Assembly: GCF_003047105.1 (NCBI RefSeq)
Contig: NZ_CP028475.1
Span: forward strand, 2,418,001-2,482,000
Source of the DNA: Celeribacter baekdonensis
GTDB lineage: Bacteria > Pseudomonadota > Alphaproteobacteria > Rhodobacterales > Rhodobacteraceae
Length of the DNA: 64,000 nt
Reading direction: 5' to 3'
In this document: positions 36,649 to 46,285 of the stretch, one piece after another
Numbering within the stretch: position 1 is the stretch's first letter
How the letters are laid out: every line of letters starts with the position of its first letter
Notes under the pieces: model-generated
What the model was told of the DNA's origin: nothing
The model's database searches: none
What the model saw: the letters and a program-made list of their open reading frames with translations, nothing else
Translations under genes and position numbers: made by a program

Positions 36649-39072
36649 TCACCTCAAATAGGTCGCGGCGATCAGATCGGAAATCCGCGCCAAATCGGCC
36701 CTGATGGCCCTCAACCGCTCCGGCGTCATCTCGACCGGCATGGCACAGGCAATCCCGGTCTCAAGCGGCAAAATCGTGCGCAGCAACTCGGAGGGACGAC
36801 CGTGCAGATGTGCGTTGGGCAAAGCCTCCGCATGTTGACGCAGGGCGCGGATCAAAAACAACAATGCGCGCGGATTGTCGGCATCCAAAGCCAAAAGATC
36901 CACCACGGTGTCACGACTGGTTTCGACCCGGTAGCGGCGCTGATGGGTGATGATCGAATCCCCCACTTCAACCGCCAAATCGAGCGCCCCTTCGGGCGCA
37001 TCCTCGCCGGTGAAACGCGCCAAAAGCGAGGCCATCGCATCCGCCCGCTCCAAAGCCCGGCCAATGCTCAAAAACCGCCAACCGGCAAAGCGGTACATGT
37101 TTTCGTGCACAAGCCCGGTGATCCCGGCAATTTTGCGCACCAAAACCGACATCGCGCGCGCGCAATCATCGCCGGGCTGTGCCGTTTTGGTCATCCGCGT
37201 GGCGGTTTTCAACAAATCGCTCAGCGCCGAAATCCCATCCGTCGAAAACCGGTCGCGCACGTTGAACGCACAAGTCCGCGCCGTGAAAATGCGCGCGATC
37301 AACGCCTCAGGCACGGTTTGCGACAGATCGATTCCATATCCGGCCATGTAGCTGCGCAGCGCTTTCAAACGCGGATCATTGCGGTTGTCGGTGGCCGCCA
37401 AACGCAAATGATAGGCCCGGATCAAACGCGCCGCATCTTCGGTGCGCTCCACATAGCGACCAAGCCAAAACAGGTTATCGGCGGCCCGCGCAGGGAGAAT
37501 ACTGGGGGCGGCACGGCGAAAATTACCATCAGACGGGGCGACTGATTTTGTATGTGGCAAAGGCCGATCGGAGACCACCCAAACGTCCGCCACCGACCCG
37601 CCGCGTTGCATCGCGAGGGCGGTGACATCTTCGCTGCGACCAATACGGGCATAGCCACCCTTCATGAACTGCCAGCCCTCAGAGGTCCGTGCAGCAAAGA
37701 CCCTTACGGTCATCGGGCGCGGCACAATCTGGCCACCGCCTGCGCCATCCGCCTGCCATGCGGGCGTGGTCGAAAGCGTCACCGCCTCTTGCCCAACAAG
37801 CCGATCACCTTCGCGTTCCAACCAATCCGCAATAGAGCCCATGGCGGTGCCGCGAAACTCACCGCCCAGCGCCGTGGTCGCCCCAAGATCAAACGGAAGA
37901 TCCACCGCATCCGCCGGGCTGATCAGCATGTTTTGAGCGTTTTTTTGAACATAGGCCCGCTCTCGCGCGCCACCACACCACCATGTTGCGATGTTGGGCA
38001 ACGCCAAAGCTTGCCCGGTGAGCACCTTTGACATCCGCGGTAAAAACGCCATCATCGCCCGCATCTCAAGCACACCAGATCCCAGTGCATTGGCCATGCC
38101 AAGGTGCCCGCCGCGCACCGCTTCCATCAGACCGGGCGTACCAATTTGGGATTTTGGATTGAACTCAATCGGATCGGCAAAAGCCGCATCAATCCTACGC
38201 CACAACATGCCTAGCGGCTGCAACCCCTCAATCGTGCGCACCATGGCTTGGGCGTTTTCGACCACGATATCTTCGCCCTCAAGCAACATCATCCCGAGGT
38301 AACGCGCGATGTAAGTGTGTTCGTAATAGGTGTCGTTGGACGGCCCCGGCGTCAGGATGCCGCTCACCCGATGGGGCTCCCCTCGTGGCGAGGCCAGGCG
38401 TTCCATCGCGTTGCGAAACGTGCCGAAAAAGCCCGACAGTTTGTGGATATGCGCGCGCGGAAAGCGTTCGGGGAAAATTCGCCCGGTCGCCATCCGGTTT
38501 TCAAGCGCAAACCCTGCGCCAGAGGGCGCTTGTGTCCGATCCCCCAGAACAAACCATGTGCCATCCGGCGAACGCCCAATCTCGAACGCAATGAAATGCA
38601 GGTAATGCCCACCGCGCGGCTCCACCCCGACCATTGGGCGCAGCCAGTGTGGCGATCGCGCGATCAAAGCCGCCGGGAGGTGATTGTCCGCCACCAAACG
38701 CGCCGGACCATACAGATCGGCCATGACCCGTTCCAAAAGATCGGCGCGCTGCGTCAGCCCGGCACAAATCGTGGACCACTCGTCTTCGTGCAAGATCACC
38801 GGAATGTGGCTCAGAGGCCAATCGCGTTCGGCCAAGGGATCGTTGGAATATTGGCGATAAAACACACCCGCGTCGCGCAGGTATTGATCACCGCGCTCAA
38901 ACCGCGCCTCAATCTCGGCCGGGGTGAGACGCGCAAAGCGATCCACAAACCGCCGCCACACCGGGCGCATCTGGCCTTTGGCGTCAAACAACTCATCTGC
39001 CACGCCCGGGCGTTGCAGATAGGCGGAAAAGAAATCCGACGTCACGTCAGTGGGCCGAGCTGAATTGGGCAT
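36649..39072 (-). CDS. circularly permuted type 2 ATP-grasp fused to an alpha-E domain
   Basis: Residues 1-480 are a circularly permuted ATP-grasp domain (DUF404/DUF407) with EDEWSTICAGLTQRADLLE, GRSPDGTWFVLGDRTQAPSG and the RIDAAFADPIEFNPKS segment. Residues 500-807 are the all-helical alpha-E domain (DUF403), beginning ILPARAADNLFWLGRYVERTED. The two are separate genes in many bacteria and fused here. ATP-grasp enzymes of this kind are predicted to form peptide or amide bonds. Comparative genomics places them with transglutaminase-like peptidases in a system predicted to make and trim a peptide tag or small peptide; the product is unknown. Confidence 0.93.
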   Translation of the reverse strand: MPNSARPTDVTSDFFSAYLQRPGVADELFDAKGQMRPVWRRFVDRFARLTPAEIEARFERGDQYLRDAGVFYRQYSNDPLAERDWPLSHIPVILHEDEWSTICAGLTQRADLLERVMADLYGPARLVADNHLPAALIARSPHWLRPMVGVEPRGGHYLHFIAFEIGRSPDGTWFVLGDRTQAPSGAGFALENRMATGRIFPERFPRAHIHKLSGFFGTFRNAMERLASPRGEPHRVSGILTPGPSNDTYYEHTYIARYLGMMLLEGEDIVVENAQAMVRTIEGLQPLGMLWRRIDAAFADPIEFNPKSQIGTPGLMEAVRGGHLGMANALGSGVLEMRAMMAFLPRMSKVLTGQALALPNIATWWCGGARERAYVQKNAQNMLISPADAVDLPFDLGATTALGGEFRGTAMGSIADWLEREGDRLVGQEAVTLSTTPAWQADGAGGGQIVPRPMTVRVFAARTSEGWQFMKGGYARIGRSEDVTALAMQRGGSVADVWVVSDRPLPHTKSVAPSDGNFRRAAPSILPARAADNLFWLGRYVERTEDAARLIRAYHLRLAATDNRNDPRLKALRSYMAGYGIDLSQTVPEALIARIFTARTCAFNVRDRFSTDGISALSDLLKTATRMTKTAQPGDDCARAMSVLVRKIAGITGLVHENMYRFAGWRFLSIGRALERADAMASLLARFTGEDAPEGALDLAVEVGDSIITHQRRYRVETSRDTVVDLLALDADNPRALLFLIRALRQHAEALPNAHLHGRPSELLRTILPLETGIACAMPVEMTPERLRAIRADLARISDLIAATYLR

Positions 39073-39156
39073 GATGTCCCTTGGGTATCCTCACCTTGCC
39101 TTTGCCTCTGGGGCATTTTGCGGGATTAGACTACCGCAAAACGCCCTAAACAAGGC

Positions 39157-42100
39157 TTAAAGCAGACCGATGGGCCTCCTGAGGTCAAGCGTCAAGGGAA
39201 ATTCGGGATGCGGGACCTCTGTGACGGGGGTGTATGTGCCCGGCGCATGACCATAGGGTTCAAACCGCGCCAAACGCCGCGCTTCGGCCTCGTTGCCATT
39301 GACCGGGAAGGTGTCATAGCTGCGCCCGCCGGGGTGGGCAACGTGATAGGTACACCCGCCAAGCGCCCGACCCGTCCAATCATCATAGATGTCAAAGGTC
39401 AGCGGCGCATTGACTGGTAAGACCGGATGCAGCGCCTCCGGCGGTTGCCAAGCCTTGAACCGAACGCCGCCGACAGAGGTGCCGGAGGTGGCGGTGCGCG
39501 CCATCGGCACGGGACGTTGATTGCACATGATGCGGTAGCGATCTTGGTGCAGCGTGGTCATTTTGACCTGAAGCCGCTCGACCGAACTGTCGGTGTAGCG
39601 CACGGTGCCGCCAATCGCGCCAGTTTCACCCAACACATGCCATGGCTCAAGCGCCTGACGGATTTCCAAGTGGACGCCCTCGGCCTCAATCTGACCACAA
39701 AACGGAAAGCGGAACTCGGCCTGTGCAACATACCAGTCCGGGTCCAATTCGAACCCGTGCAGTTTGAGATCCGCCAAAAGCGATAAAAGGTCTTCCCACA
39801 AGAAATGCGGCAACATGAACCGATCATGCAGCACCGTGCCCCACCGCACCGGCTTGCCCTCAACCGGGGCGTTCCAACAGCGCGCAATGATCGCCCGCAG
39901 CAACACCTGTTGGGCAAGGCTCATGCGTGGATGCGGCGGCATTTCAAAGCCACGGAACTCGACCAAGCCAAGCCGCCCGGTGGGACCATCGGGGGAAAAC
40001 AATTTGTCGATGCAAATCTCGGCGCGGTGAGTGTTGCCGGTCACATCGGTCAACATATTGCGCAACAAACGATCCACCAACCACGCGGGCGGCACAGCGC
40101 CTTCGGTTGGAGGCGTGATCTGCGATAGGGCGATTTCAAGCTCATAGAGCGTGTCGTGCCGCGCTTCGTCCATGCGTGGGGCTTGCGAGGTTGGGCCGAT
40201 GAACAGCCCGGAGAACAGATAAGACAGCGCCGGGTGACGTTGCCAGATCAGGATCAGCGACTTGAGCAAATCCGGGCGGCGCAGAAACGGCGAATCCGCA
40301 GGTGTCGCCCCGCCGACAACAACGTGGTTGCCGCCGCCGGTGCCGGTATGACGCCCGTCGATCATGAATTTATCCGCGCCCAGACGCGACAGACGCGCCT
40401 CTGCATAGATCGCCTCCGTGGTGGCCACGCAATCGTCCCAACTGTGCGCCGGGTGAATGTTGACCTCGATCACGCCGGGATCGGGAGCAACCCGGATCAC
40501 GTTGAGACGCGGGTCTTCGGGCGGGGAATAGCCTTCGACATGGATCGGCAGGCCAAGCTCCTCGGCGGTGTCTTCGGCGGCGGCCAACAGCTCAAGGTAA
40601 TCTTCGAGCGCCTCACAGGGCGGCATGAACAGGCACAACCGACCGTCGCGCGGCTCAATCGCAATCGCGGTGCGCACTTCGCTTGTGGAGGGATCAATGC
40701 CCTGCGCGATCAAAGCCTGGCGTTCGGCCTCTGACGCTTTGGCTTGGCTCACAGGCTGGCTGTGGCCCACGGATTCCTCGGGCAAAAGATCAGCTTTTTC
40801 CTTGGCTTCCTGTGCCGCACGCGCCTCTTCCTCGGCGGCCAGTCGAGCGATTTCCGCCTCAACACCCTTACGCCGTTCGGACAGCTTTTCGTGGAAATCC
40901 GGCAATGGCCCGTGATCAATCATCGGGTCAGACGGATAGGAATAGGGGAAGTTCGCCGGCGGGATATGCGGCAAAGCCCCCAACGGCAGGCGGAAGCCCA
41001 CAGGGCTATCACCGGGCACCAAAAACAAATGCCCGCGCCGGGTTTGCCACAGTTCCGAAATCCAATTCGACCCGGCTTTTGATTGCCATCTCTGGATCGG
41101 CAAGACGTACCCCGACGGCTCGGTTAACCCGCGTTCAAACACCCGCGCGTATCGGGCGCGGTCTTCGGGATTCTTCAGCTTGCTGTTCTCTGGATTCACG
41201 TTCGGCGGCAACAGGGATTCTTTCAAAATCCACTCCGCCGGGTCCTCAAAAGCGGGCTGAGCATTGACCGGATCGACCCCGAGGTTCTCTGCGAATTTCT
41301 TCATAAACGCCCCGGCCTCAGTGGCCCCCGCGGGCACAGGCACGTCTTCTTTGGCGATCAGGTCCGGGTTTTTCCAAACCGGTTTGCCATCGCGCCGCCA
41401 ATAGAGCGAAAAGGTCCAACGTGGCAGGCTTTCACCCGGATACCATTTGCCCTGACCATAGTGCAGGAACCCACCCGGCGCGAACCGGGTTTGCAACCGC
41501 CGGATCAATTCATCCGCCAAGGCACGCTTTTGCGGCCCCACGGCCTCGGTGTTCCATTCTTCGCTTTCAAAATCATCAATCGACACAAAGGTCGGCTCGC
41601 CGCCCATGGTCAGGCGCACGTCGCCCTCCTCCAGAGCTTTGTCAACCTTATGCCCCAGCGCGTTGAGCCGATCCCATGCGTCATCGGAAAAGGGTTTGGT
41701 GATGCGCGGGTGTTCAGAGACGCGTTTGATCTCCATCTGGAAATCAAAGCTGACCTCAGGCGCACCGACCGACGTATAGCCACCCGAAATCGGCGCGGCG
41801 TTGCGGTAATGTGGGGTAGCGGCCAGCGGGATATGGCTTTCGCCGGTCAAAAGACCGGAGGTCGGATCGAGCCCAATCCAGCCCGCGCCAGGGATAAACA
41901 CCTCGCACCAAGCATGAAGATCGGTAAAATCATGATCGGTGCCAGACGGACCATCCAACGCCTCAACATCGGGTTTGAGCTGAATAAGATAGCCGGAGAC
42001 AAAGCGCGCCGCCAAACCCAAATGGCGCAACACCTGCACCAACAACCAACTGGAATCGCGACACGAACCGGAGCGTTTTTCAAGCGTCTCCTCGGGGTCT

Positions 42101-42599
42101 GCACCCCCGCTTCCATCCGAATGGTGTAGTTCACGAAATTGGCGATCTGGGCGTTGAGACCGACCAAAAAATCCACGGTCCGCATCTTTTTAAGATCCAG
42201 CGTGCCGATAAATTGCGCCAAAAGCGGGCCTTCGGGGTCCGGCGTGCGGTAGATCACAAGATCGTCTTTCAGGTCCGCCGGATACTCAAACGGCCATTCT
42301 TCGGCCTCTTCTTCGATGAAGAAATCGAACGGGTTATAGACGGTCATATCGGCGACAAGATCGACCTCGATTTTGAATTCCCGCACGGGTTCGGGGAAAA
42401 CAAACCGGGTTTGCCAATTGCCATAGGGATCTTGTTGGCGATTGACGAAATGGTTGGCGGGCGAAACTTTGAGCGAATGCGAAATCACCCGCGTACGCGA
42501 ATGCGGCGCCGGACGCAGGCGGATGATTTGCGGACCCAGCTCGACATTGCGGTCATATTTATAATGGGTGACGTGATGGATGGATGCGTAAATCGCCAT
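39157..42599 (-). CDS. transglutaminase / DUF2126 protein, split by a frameshift
   Basis: The first part, from 42599, has a transglutaminase-like N-terminal domain and runs in frame to [14 protein letters not shown]. The continuation [20 protein letters not shown] is in another frame, with the catalytic Cys (about residue 180), then [23 protein letters not shown], a linker and the long DUF2126 region to 39157. The break is in four G at 42094-42097 (C on the coding strand). Adding one base gives an intact protein of 1147 residues. An internal ATG at 42045 lies after the Cys, so neither fragment alone would have a complete active site. It leads the three-gene set. Confidence 0.88.
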
Positions 42600-42746
42600 G
42601 GTCTGTTCGCCCTTTGCCCGAATGCTCGATCCCTATCAGACTATAAGCGCTTGCCCGCGTCTTCACGGGCAAAACGCCTTAGGTCGAGATTTGGCGGGGA
42701 AAAATAGGGCAAACGATCATTTTTTTAGCAAACAGCGGGTGCGGTG

Positions 42747-44036
42747 CTATCCTGCGAGAAACGGCATGCTGAGGCCAAAGAACTCTGCCAAAAGCACGAA
42801 ATTCAAGCCCAGCACAACAACAGCCCCTACCCCGGCCAAGATGCGCAACCCCGGATGGATCACAAACTCGCCCATAATCTCACGGCGCGATACGAATATG
42901 ATCAGCGCGATCATCGGCACGGGCAGAGCGATAGAGAGCACAACCTGAGACATCACCAAAGCATCGGTGGCATTCACACCTGCGGCGACAACCGCAAAGG
43001 CCGGAACCATCGTCACCAAACGGCGAATCCAAATCGGCACGCGGAAATGCAAGAAGCCCTGCATGATCATCTGCCCCGCCATGGTGCCGACCACCGAACT
43101 GGAAATACCCGAGGCAATCAAAGAGGCCAAGAACATCCCTGCAGCAGCCGCGCCCAAAAGCGGCGTCAACGTATGATAGGCCGTTTCAATTTCGGCCACC
43201 TCAGAATGCCCCAAGTGAAAGGCGGAGGCCGCCATCATCACCATCGCCATATTGACCATGCCTGCCAACGCAAGCGCGACCACGACTTCGGTGTTGGAGA
43301 ATTTCAACACTTTGCGCCGCTCGGCTGCGTTACGCACATTGGCGCGCGATTGCGTCAGACCCGAATGCAGGTAAATCGCATGGGGCATCACAGTGGCCCC
43401 GATGATGCCAACCGCGATGGTCAGGGCCGCCGCATCGGGCAACTCCGGCGTGATCATCCCCATGCCCGCCGCGCCCCAATCAATCGGCGCGATGATGATT
43501 TCGGCCAGGTAACACAGGCCGATGACGCCCACGAGCGCACCAATGATCAATTCCATCGGGCGAAAGCCTTTGCCCTCAAAAATCAGGATCGCATAGGTGA
43601 TGATGGCGGTGATGATCATCCCGACCATCAAAGGCAGGTCAAACAGCAGGGCAAGCCCGATGGCACCGCCCAAAAACTCGGCCAAATCGGTCGCCATGGC
43701 CGCAACTTCGCTGATCGCCCACATGATCCACACCACCGGGCGGGGGAAATTGTCCCGCGACAGTTCGGCCAGATTTTTGCCCGTCACAATGCCCAACCGC
43801 GCCGAGAGCGCCTGAAACAGCATCGCAATCAGATTGGCCAGAAGCACAACCCACAGGAGCGTATAGCCATAGCCCGCACCGGCTTGGATGTTGGTCGCGT
43901 AATTGCCCGGATCCATATAGGCGACGGAGGCGATGATGGCGGGTCCGGCAAACAACAAGCGTGCGCGCCAGCCACCGCGCTCCCCTGCGAGAACAGAGGA
44001 AATACCTTGTTTTGTGCGATCGGTCAGGGAGGGCAT
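42747..44036 (-). CDS. mntH: Nramp-family manganese/divalent metal transporter
   Basis: MntH imports Mn2+ (and Fe2+) with protons across the inner membrane. The metal site is visible as DPGN (42-45) in the first helix and MPHA (217-220) in the sixth. Eleven hydrophobic helices fit in 429 residues. The gene is divergent from mntR, and a palindrome matching the MntR box lies 34-49 bp upstream of its start, so repression by Mn-MntR is very likely. Confidence 0.96.
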   Translation of the reverse strand: MPSLTDRTKQGISSVLAGERGGWRARLLFAGPAIIASVAYMDPGNYATNIQAGAGYGYTLLWVVLLANLIAMLFQALSARLGIVTGKNLAELSRDNFPRPVVWIMWAISEVAAMATDLAEFLGGAIGLALLFDLPLMVGMIITAIITYAILIFEGKGFRPMELIIGALVGVIGLCYLAEIIIAPIDWGAAGMGMITPELPDAAALTIAVGIIGATVMPHAIYLHSGLTQSRANVRNAAERRKVLKFSNTEVVVALALAGMVNMAMVMMAASAFHLGHSEVAEIETAYHTLTPLLGAAAAGMFLASLIASGISSSVVGTMAGQMIMQGFLHFRVPIWIRRLVTMVPAFAVVAAGVNATDALVMSQVVLSIALPVPMIALIIFVSRREIMGEFVIHPGLRILAGVGAVVVLGLNFVLLAEFFGLSMPFLAG

Positions 44037-44069
44037 GAAAACGCCTTACAAATAGGTTTCAAGCAGATT

Positions 44070-44085
44070 TATAGCCGACGCTATA
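44070..44085. promoter_or_regulatory. MntR operator between mntH and mntR
   Basis: TATAGCCGACGCTATA is a perfect 6-4-6 palindrome. It contains the ATAGC-N4-GCTAT core of the enterobacterial MntR box and lies just upstream of mntH in the divergent region. Confidence 0.75.
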
Positions 44086-44223
44086 CTTATTGCAACAGTA
44101 AAACTGACCTGAACGACAGCCCTGTCCCCCGAACCCATGTCGTTGGCGCCCCCTGGTCTAAAACGCTGGTGAAAAAGTCACCCCTAGGCTATACAGCATT
44201 CCCAACAGAACAGGAGAGCCGTC

Positions 44224-44673
44224 ATGGCCCCATCGCTTTCGCCCGCTCCCTCCCCGGAACACCCAAACACCACACAAGCGGATCGGTTCACCCGCGCCCG
44301 CGAGGTTCAGGCCGTGGCACTGTTGGAAGATTATGTTGAGATGATCGGCGATTTGATCGCAGAGCATGGCGAAGCCCGCGTGGCCGATATCGCCGAACGG
44401 ATGGGCGTGGCGCAACCCACCGCGACCAAAGCCATTGCCCGGCTCAAACGCGAAGGGTTGGCAACGTCACGCCCCTATCGCGGGGTGTTTTTGACCGATG
44501 ATGGCGCGGCTTTGGCCGATCGGGTTCGGGCGCGTCACCGGACGGTTGTGGCCTTGCTCATCGCCGTAGGTGTGCCCGAAGACACCGCGGAACTGGACGC
44601 CGAAGGGATCGAGCACCACGTCTCAGACGGCACTTTGGCGGCGTTTGAGGCCTATCTCGCACAGCAAAAATAG
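44224..44673 (+). CDS. mntR: manganese-responsive transcriptional repressor (DtxR/MntR family)
   Basis: The 149-residue protein has a winged helix domain (ARVADIAERMGVAQPTATKAI) and the MntR dimer domain. Six residues line up with the Bacillus MntR metal ligands: Asp36, Glu39, His105, Glu127, Glu130 and His131 (GIEHH). The N-terminal extension of about 25 residues, rich in Pro and Ser, is typical of proteobacterial MntR. AGGAG precedes the ATG. When bound to Mn2+ it should repress mntH through the operator between the genes. Confidence 0.94.
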   Translation: MAPSLSPAPSPEHPNTTQADRFTRAREVQAVALLEDYVEMIGDLIAEHGEARVADIAERMGVAQPTATKAIARLKREGLATSRPYRGVFLTDDGAALADRVRARHRTVVALLIAVGVPEDTAELDAEGIEHHVSDGTLAAFEAYLAQQK

Positions 44674-44774
44674 CGGAAAAATAGAGACACTGCGAAACTG
44701 CCGCAGGCCTCTTTAGGTCACCCCTATTGGACAACAGCGCAGAATTCCCAAGGCTTTCCTCAAAGGAAAGCAGT

Positions 44775-45076
44775 ATGAAACTCAACGCATTGAAATACCT
44801 ATTTATTGCAGGATTTATTGCAACCGGACCCGCACTGGCGCAGTCCCCCTATATGTAAGTTGTCGGCCTGTCGGAGGGGGACATATTAAATGTCCGCTCC
44901 GGTCCCGGTGCCTCCTATGCCGACATGGGCGATGATCGCCTTTGGCGATCACACTCCGGGGTCCGACCAAAACATCGGCCCCAACGGCGAGCCCGTGCCC
45001 GTGGTCCATCCTGCTCAGCGCACCCGATGAGGCCTGGGACATGCGGACCGTCTACGGCTGTTGTGCACTGCAATAA
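44775..45076 (+). pseudogene. decayed SH3-like exported protein gene
   Basis: The ATG at 44775, after GGAAAGCAGT, opens a signal peptide (LFIAGFIATGPALAQSPYM), but codon 28 is TAA at 44856. The same frame then reads VVGLSEGDILNVRSGPGASY, a bacterial SH3 motif, and loses sense near 44930. Plausible remnants continue in other frames (FGDHTPGSDQNIGPNGEP, then APDEAWDMRTVYGCCALQ to a stop at 45074-45076). At least one nonsense change and one or more indels are required, so no single miscall explains it. It lies between mntR and the convergent ferredoxin gene. Confidence 0.7.
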
Positions 45077-45166
45077 GGGAATTGACCCAATAAAGCCCCC
45101 CCCTCTCGCAAGGTTTTATCCTTTAGCGGAAGGGGACGGGGCAATCCCTGACGGATCTGTGGGTGC

Positions 45167-45478
45167 TTATTCCGGCGCCAGTTCAACCGTCAGCCCGTCA
45201 AGCTCGTCGTTAAAGGGGATCTGACAGGACAACCGGGAATTGTCGCGCAACCCGTCGGTCAAATCGAGCATATCCACCTCCGTGTCACTTTGCGCTTTCA
45301 GATGAGACAGCCATGTTTCTTCGACATAGACATGGCATGTCGCACAGGAGGCCGCGCCCCCACATTGGGCTTCGATCGCTAGCCCGGCATCGCGGATGAT
45401 TTCCATGATCGACAGGCCAGAAGATGCATCGAGGTGATGTATGTGGCCGTCGCGATCTTTCACATGAATAAGCGCCAT
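45167..45478 (-). CDS. [2Fe-2S] ferredoxin (adrenodoxin/putidaredoxin-like)
   Basis: The 103-residue protein has four cluster cysteines: Cys39, Cys45, Cys48 (CGGAASCATC) and Cys85, in the spacing of vertebrate-type ferredoxins that feed P450s. The start at 45478 gives the standard N-terminus MALIHVKDRDG. It is the last gene of the nine-gene operon headed by a cytochrome P450, so it is the likely electron donor for that enzyme. No dedicated ferredoxin reductase gene is present, so a reductase from elsewhere must serve. Confidence 0.93.
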   Translation of the reverse strand: MALIHVKDRDGHIHHLDASSGLSIMEIIRDAGLAIEAQCGGAASCATCHVYVEETWLSHLKAQSDTEVDMLDLTDGLRDNSRLSCQIPFNDELDGLTVELAPE

Positions 45479-45512
45479 TTGGTGGTTCCTTTGACTTGGT
45501 ATTGGATGGGGA

Positions 45513-46190
45513 TCACGAGGGACCTCGTGTCCGAAAGACCCGCGCAAAATCTGCGGCAATGCCATCACAGTTCAGATCCGCTGTGAGATCAGGCAGTGCG
45601 GCATCCACAAGAGATGCTGGCACCGGATTGCCCCGCCACGCGGTCAGAAAGGCGTCGAAATACGGGGCGGTGAATTCAGGGTGGTATTGAACCGAGAGAG
45701 CAGGAAACGCATAGTCGATGCGCCCAATCGGACAACGTGCACTGCCAGACACCGACTTGGCGCTGTCTGGCGCGGTCAAAACTTGGTCTTGATGGACGGC
45801 AAAGGCGGATTTGCCCGCATAGGTCTCTTTGCCAACAACCCAGCCCTGATCAGATTTTCGAACCGTTGCGCCAAACGTGTCGGCTATGATTTGATGACCA
45901 AAGCAAACGCCACCGAACGGCAGACCGATGTCGCGTGCTTGACGCAGGAAATGTTGCAAATCTTCCTTCCACGCAATCGCGTCATAAACACCGTACCGGC
46001 ACCCCGACAGCAGATAGCCATCATAGTCCGTCAGGCCCGGAAGACGCCCCGTTTGATCCAGCTTGATCCGCGAAAATTGAGCCTCCGGGAGCGTTGGAGA
46101 CAGCCAGTTTTCGAACATGTCCCCATAATCCCCAAAGTCAGAAACATGTGGGTCAGACGGGCTGTCGAGTTCAAGAATACAGAGCTTCAT
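45513..46190 (-). CDS. class-I glutamine amidotransferase-type hydrolase
   Basis: The protein of 225 residues has the triad of GATase1 domains: Cys96 in GGVCFGHQ, His170 and Glu172 in QYHPEF. It is a free-standing domain. In amine pathways that use gamma-glutamyl intermediates, similar free GATases (PuuD, and AtdA2 of aniline degradation) hydrolyse the gamma-glutamyl amide. With two glutamine-synthetase-like ligases in the same operon, a gamma-glutamyl hydrolase role is the best inference. The start at 46190 (MKLCILELDSPSDPH) is chosen over one 33 bp earlier because it matches the domain start. Confidence 0.85.
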   Translation of the reverse strand: MKLCILELDSPSDPHVSDFGDYGDMFENWLSPTLPEAQFSRIKLDQTGRLPGLTDYDGYLLSGCRYGVYDAIAWKEDLQHFLRQARDIGLPFGGVCFGHQIIADTFGATVRKSDQGWVVGKETYAGKSAFAVHQDQVLTAPDSAKSVSGSARCPIGRIDYAFPALSVQYHPEFTAPYFDAFLTAWRGNPVPASLVDAALPDLTADLNCDGIAADFARVFRTRGPS

Positions 46191-46285
46191 GAGGTCAAAC
46201 CGCCAAACTGGCGTGCCGCCCATCTGTGCACCCCGGCTCTTTGTGTCCGGCAGAAAATCTTAGCGATGTGAAACATGGGAAGGTC

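Noticed and set aside
42744..44339. 531-codon open frame on the plus strand
   Set aside because: It lies across mntH in antisense and its translation is His/Arg/Gly-rich with no domain; mntH is unambiguous.
45096..45106. Long C run near the ferredoxin gene as another frameshift site
   Set aside because: It lies outside any credible gene, so no frame can be tested.
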